64,000 bases of DNA from Diphasiastrum complanatum. Its lineage: Eukaryota > Streptophyta > Lycopodiopsida > Lycopodiales > Lycopodiaceae. The stretch is taken from contig CM055113.1 in the NCBI GenBank assembly GCA_029204225.1, forward strand, positions 19,305,298-19,369,297. Direction: 5' to 3'. Below, piece after piece: positions 60,396 through 64,000 of this stretch; within the stretch, counting starts at the first letter, position 1, and the number at the start of each line of letters is the position of its first letter. The position numbers and the translations under genes are program-made. The notes under the pieces were generated by a model, which saw only the letters and a list, made by a program, of their open reading frames with translations, ran no database searches and was not told where the DNA came from.

Positions 60396-60935
60396 GCCTC
60401 TCCAATCATCATGACCATGAGGGCAAGGTCAGGGTTTGGATCTCCAAGCGGGTGAGTCATCGTGTAGTACAGGCTTCGATCCAATGGGGAGGGGATTAAC
60501 TACAGATCTAAATGGAAACTAAGCCTATGAAGGGTTTCAATCTTGGCTTGAGATCTAAAGATGGAATGGCTCAGTTTGGAGATATTGTGCTTGACACTCT
60601 TCTTGACTCTTTTTGAGGTTTTGATATGAGAAGATCCCCTTCTTGGATCTTGGTTTTTCTAGAATTATTTAGGCTCTTTGAGCACTAAATCTTCTTCTCT
60701 TTAGGCTTATTTTCTCAAGGGAGGGGAGCAATGGAAGTAAGCTACCTAATAGATCATAGTGATCTCTCAAGAATGATGTCTAACTCCTATTTTACCATTG
60801 TGTGTTTTTGTGGATTAGAAGGATGAAATCTTCTGCTAATGATCTTCTTTATTATGATAGCATTCATCAATCCACAAGTAAATATACAATGTCAAAAAAG
60901 GAGGACTTCGCATAAAAAGAAAAGGTAGGAGAAGG

Positions 60936-60937
<2 letters not shown>
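60396..60937. other. No gene seen
   Basis: Non-coding by inspection; the gag reading is lost beyond 60395. Confidence 0.4.

Positions 60938-61016
<79 letters not shown>
60938..61016. repeat. (CT)n microsatellite, about 39 units
   Basis: Uninterrupted CT run. Confidence 0.95.
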
Positions 61017-61018
<2 letters not shown>

Positions 61019-61603
61019 TCTTGCAAATGAAAGTGATTACAAAATGGTGTCACATCTCTACTTATAGACAAAGTTAGGGTTAGGGTTTTTGGTTCACCCA
61101 AAAACCATGTGCCATAGTAACTTGACTATTATAAAAAGTTTAAAATCCAAATTGCATTTTACAGTGCACCATTTAAGGGTGTCTGACATTATATTATTGA
61201 TAGATCTAACTCGTGTGCTGACTAGGCCATGTTTTTATTCCCGTTGTCGTAAAATCTGTTGGGGAGACGTCGGGCTTTATCTTCGCTCATCTTCGGCCGG
61301 GGTCTGCAATCTTGCTGACCTTATGATATTGGCTTTCCCGATGAATCTGGATTCTAGAACTCCTTTTTGGTCATTCGTCAATGTTCCTTGGTGTAGTTCC
61401 TATTGAAATTGAAAAATAATCTATCTTGACTTTAGGCTTGCTACAAACTTTGTAACTCGTGGCATATCACATGCATTTATTGTAAGTGATCCATAGTGAC
61501 ATGCAAGGCATGCACAAAGTGAAATGGACACATGCATGATGATTTGTACAAATCTAGAAGTAGGATAGTTGGTAAAAGTAGGTAGAGATACATGCATGAG
61601 ATG
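61017..61603. other. No gene seen
   Basis: Non-coding by inspection. Contains a short telomere-like word (see rejected items). Confidence 0.4.
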
Positions 61604-62041
61604 TGACAAATGTCACTTAGACTCTAGTTTTCACTTTAGATGTGATTGAAAAGTGGATGGATGTGGTTCTACCTCGAGCTACCTCAAACTCCATAAATAT
61701 GTGTAACTATTCTCATAATTTTTATGAAGAACCAAAGCTTTGTAGCTATTCCATGCCATTTTGGATCTACACCATTTTTGCTTGAATATCTCTCTCTCTT
61801 TCTTTCTCTAACTCGTGTTGAAACTAATGCTTTTACACTAAATTTTTGTACTTTTGCTCATCTGTAATTCAAAGCTATCATTATCTGATTCTTAGCATGC
61901 TTAATCGTGGTTAAGCCATATATTCTATACTAGATCTTGCTATTCAATCTAGAATCAGGTTATTGTGCTAATAAAGCTTAATAAGATCTATCATACTTGT
62001 GGATCATTCCCACACATGTGAGAATTCTGAAAATTTTGTCA
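61604..62041 (+). mobile_element. 5' LTR of a copia element, 438 bp
   Basis: TGACAAAT at the left and ATTTTGTCA at the right, followed at once by the primer-binding site. The palindrome CACACATGTG is at 62011-62020, 21 bp before the LTR end. Confidence 0.75.
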
Positions 62042-62054
62042 TGGTATCAGAGCC
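62042..62054 (+). promoter_or_regulatory. Primer-binding site (initiator tRNA-Met type)
   Basis: TGGTATCAGAGCC abuts the LTR. Confidence 0.9.
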
Positions 62055-62803
62055 AAATTGAGCTTTGCATGCTGATTGTACAAGAATTTGAGAGCTAATT
62101 CAAGCAAAAAAAAAACAGTTATTCACTTTTCTTTACATTTCTCTGAAAAGTGTTTGGATCAAATTGGATTGAAACTGAATTTTCAGGTTTGAAAAGTGAT
62201 AGTACGGAATTCTGGAATTCTACACGTGTGAAAATCAGAGATTTTCAGTCCCTACTATTTCCTTGCTAGTTGATCCAAAGATAGTGGTGTTATAGCTTGA
62301 TGGAAATCTTATGAAGTGTATTTTCCATAGAAATTGATGCCAAATCAATATGATGTGTCTATCAAGAGTTATAAGCTCTTAAAGTGGATAGGGAGATGTC
62401 CAAAATCCGAGTGACCACTTTTTGATTTGATTCAATCTTGCTTTGTTCTGAATCCATTGTTTTGAACATCCTACACAAAAAACTGAAGATCAAGACGAAG
62501 TTTGATGTTAATTGAACACCTTTGAGCCTTCTGAGTATCATTAGTATTTTCTTTTGAAGCATTTCACACGTGCCAAAAGTAGGATTGAAACTTGTCTAAG
62601 TGCCTCAATTCATTTTGAGTGTCTGATCTAGAAAATCTTGTTTTGTGGTATTTGAGATTTATCTCAAATATAGTTGCAAGTTTTTCACATAGGAAGGTAG
62701 CACATCCTTGAAAATACCTATAGTGAAAGAGAGTAGCAACATTAAGTCTGATTGGAACAAGCTCAAACATATTATTGTCCAATAACTAAGAAGTCTTCAC
62801 ATA

Positions 62804-63244
62804 ATGGCACCTGTGGGAGGATATCTCCTAGTATCAAATGAAAGACTAAGTACTTTTAATTACTCAATTTGGAAGTTTAGAATGGAGTCTATTTTGATAC
62901 TCTTGGATGTTATGGACATTGTGCTTGGTATTGAGGAGGAGCCTCAAGAACAGCTTGAAATACCAAAGTACAAGAAGAGAGCTAGAATGGCTCTACATTT
63001 CATTAAGATGAATGTATCTAATCACATTTTGAGAGAGATAGGATCTTGGACCACAGCTAAAGATGCCTGGGATGCACTTAAGTCCATCTATGAAGCAAAG
63101 AATACTTCTAGAATACTCACTCTTAAGAATCAGATTTTTCAAAGTTTTCAAAGAAGTGAGGAGAGTGCATCAAACTATGTTCTGAGAGTAAGATATCTTC
63201 ATAGGGAGCTTTCTTGTGTTGGTGTTACAACCAAGATGAGCTAG
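62804..63244 (+). pseudogene. Copia gag, N-terminal two thirds
   Basis: ATG 62804: APVGGYLLVSNERLSTFNYS, WKFRMESILILLDVMDIVLG, KKRARMALHFIKMNVSNHIL and LTLKNQIFQSFQRSEESASN. A TAG at 63242 is followed by DELVQVIKFF-like wording in another phase, so a frameshift ended it. At 63276 an antisense integrase begins. Confidence 0.9.
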
Positions 63245-63275
63245 TTCAAGTCATCAAATTTTTCTTCATCACCTT

Positions 63276-63760
63276 TCAAGAAAGATGGTTTAACTCGGCC
63301 TCCTCAAGGATGTATTTTTGATTCTCATGGAATGTAACATCCCTACTCTCATTTGTAGTTGAGGTAGAGGGAACATAAATTATGTAAGCCTTTTTGGTGG
63401 ATGAATATCCAACCATGATCCCTTTAATAGAATTAGAATTATCTCTTTTCCTTGTTTCCAAGGGTACATAAACAAAGCAAACACATCCAAAAACTCTAAG
63501 GTGATCTACCTTAGGTTTCTTCTTAAACAAGATTTCATATGGTGATTTTCTATCAAGTGCATTGTGAGGTAATCTATTGCACAAATAATTTGCACAATTA
63601 ATTGCTTCACCCCAATATTCAATAGGAAAAAAAGCTTCAACTCAGATTGTTTTAGCACATTCACATAAAGATCGATTTTTCCTCTCGGAACTCCATTTTG
63701 AGATGGAGAATAAGTACAAGGAAAGTCTCTCTTTATTCCTTCACCTTCACAATATGTTAT
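63276..63760 (-). pseudogene. Antisense copia integrase fragment
   Basis: Minus strand: TYSPSQNGVPRGKIDLYVN (relative of the QNGVAER box, with the catalytic Glu changed), then MCNRLPHNALDRKSPYEILF, KPKVDHLRVFGCVCFVYVP and KGIMVGYSSTKKAYIIYVP. One frame change lies near 63570. Confidence 0.85.
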
Positions 63761-63764
63761 ATCA

Positions 63765-64000
63765 AGTGAGAGCTTTGTTTGCTCCGAATTTGGGCTTTCA
63801 GCCTGAACCATTTTTGGGGGAGAAGAAAGAGAAGAAGCCTGAAATTGTGGATGACTGCTTAACCAAGTGGACCGGTTATTTTAATCTACACGGAATTCCT
63901 GAGGAGAAAAAGATAGAGAGTGTTATTCTGTTCTTCCGTGGTAAAGCTTCGTGTGGTGGCATGATTTACAACCTAAAACTACTACATGGGACAAGTTTAT
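63765..64000 (+). pseudogene. Ty3/gypsy-like gag, start, runs off the window
   Basis: PEPFLGEKKEKKPEIVDDCL, KWTGYFNLHGIPEEKKIESV and ILFFRGKAS, then after a one-base shift VWWHDLQPKTTTWDKF. The WW and TTW positions are landmarks of the Ty3/gypsy gag (Retrotrans_gag type). Confidence 0.75.

Noticed and set aside
61070-61088. Telomere-like TTAGGGTTAGGGTTT
   Set aside because: Only about two units, so no interstitial telomere array.

Overview
The window reads as nuclear DNA of a land plant. The evidence is a spliced respiratory burst oxidase homolog (Rboh) with plant domain order, Ty1/copia elements whose primer-binding sites match the plant initiator tRNA-Met type (TGGTATCAGAGC), a CACTA transposase and long (CT)n/(GA)n arrays. 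All 14 Rboh introns are short (94 to 187 bases), which fits a bryophyte or lycophyte better than a fern or gymnosperm. That placement is an inference. No rRNA, tRNA, organellar or bacterial features were seen.

The Rboh gene (53638-58517, 15 exons, 977 aa, no stops or frameshifts) is the only gene I can call complete and recognisable. Almost everything else is transposon DNA at different stages of decay. 1-3.0 kb: repeats without genes. 3.6-6.46 kb: a truncated CACTA (En/Spm) element with a SET-domain reading frame lodged between its two transposase domains. 9.2-12.2 kb: a chimera of two copia families, then two LTRs. 12.4-14.0 kb: an antisense coiled-coil coding region broken almost only by TAG stops. 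14.0-16.6 kb: the longest open frame in the window (442 aa) with an LTR behind it; its C-terminal part recurs at 33.1-33.9 kb.

16.9-26.4 kb is the most unusual block. It holds a decayed plus-strand gene, an antisense gene that begins with a strongly divergent histone H3 domain and continues into unknown exons, a duplicated promoter-like segment of about 620 bp, a clean two-exon gene of unknown function, and an antisense multi-exon gene resembling a transposase. A second diverged copy of the transposase-like gene lies at 42.9-45.3 kb, so at least that part is repetitive and probably mobile. I propose the block as a candidate undescribed multi-gene DNA transposon carrying a histone-like protein.

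26.9-34.6 kb: copia pieces (5' LTR, primer-binding site, gag, integrase halves split by a 3 kb insertion, an ORF in place of reverse transcriptase, 3' LTR). 37.7-42.9 kb: one copia element with both LTRs and a near-perfect target duplication, its 3' LTR hit by an antisense solo LTR with an exact GAAAC duplication. 45.5-50.6 kb: an orphan ORF, an inverted gag repeat able to form a hairpin, a third copia family and an RNase H remnant. 58.5-64 kb: an antisense gag split by a hAT-like non-autonomous element, a further copia 5' end, an antisense integrase, and the start of a Ty3/gypsy gag running off the window.
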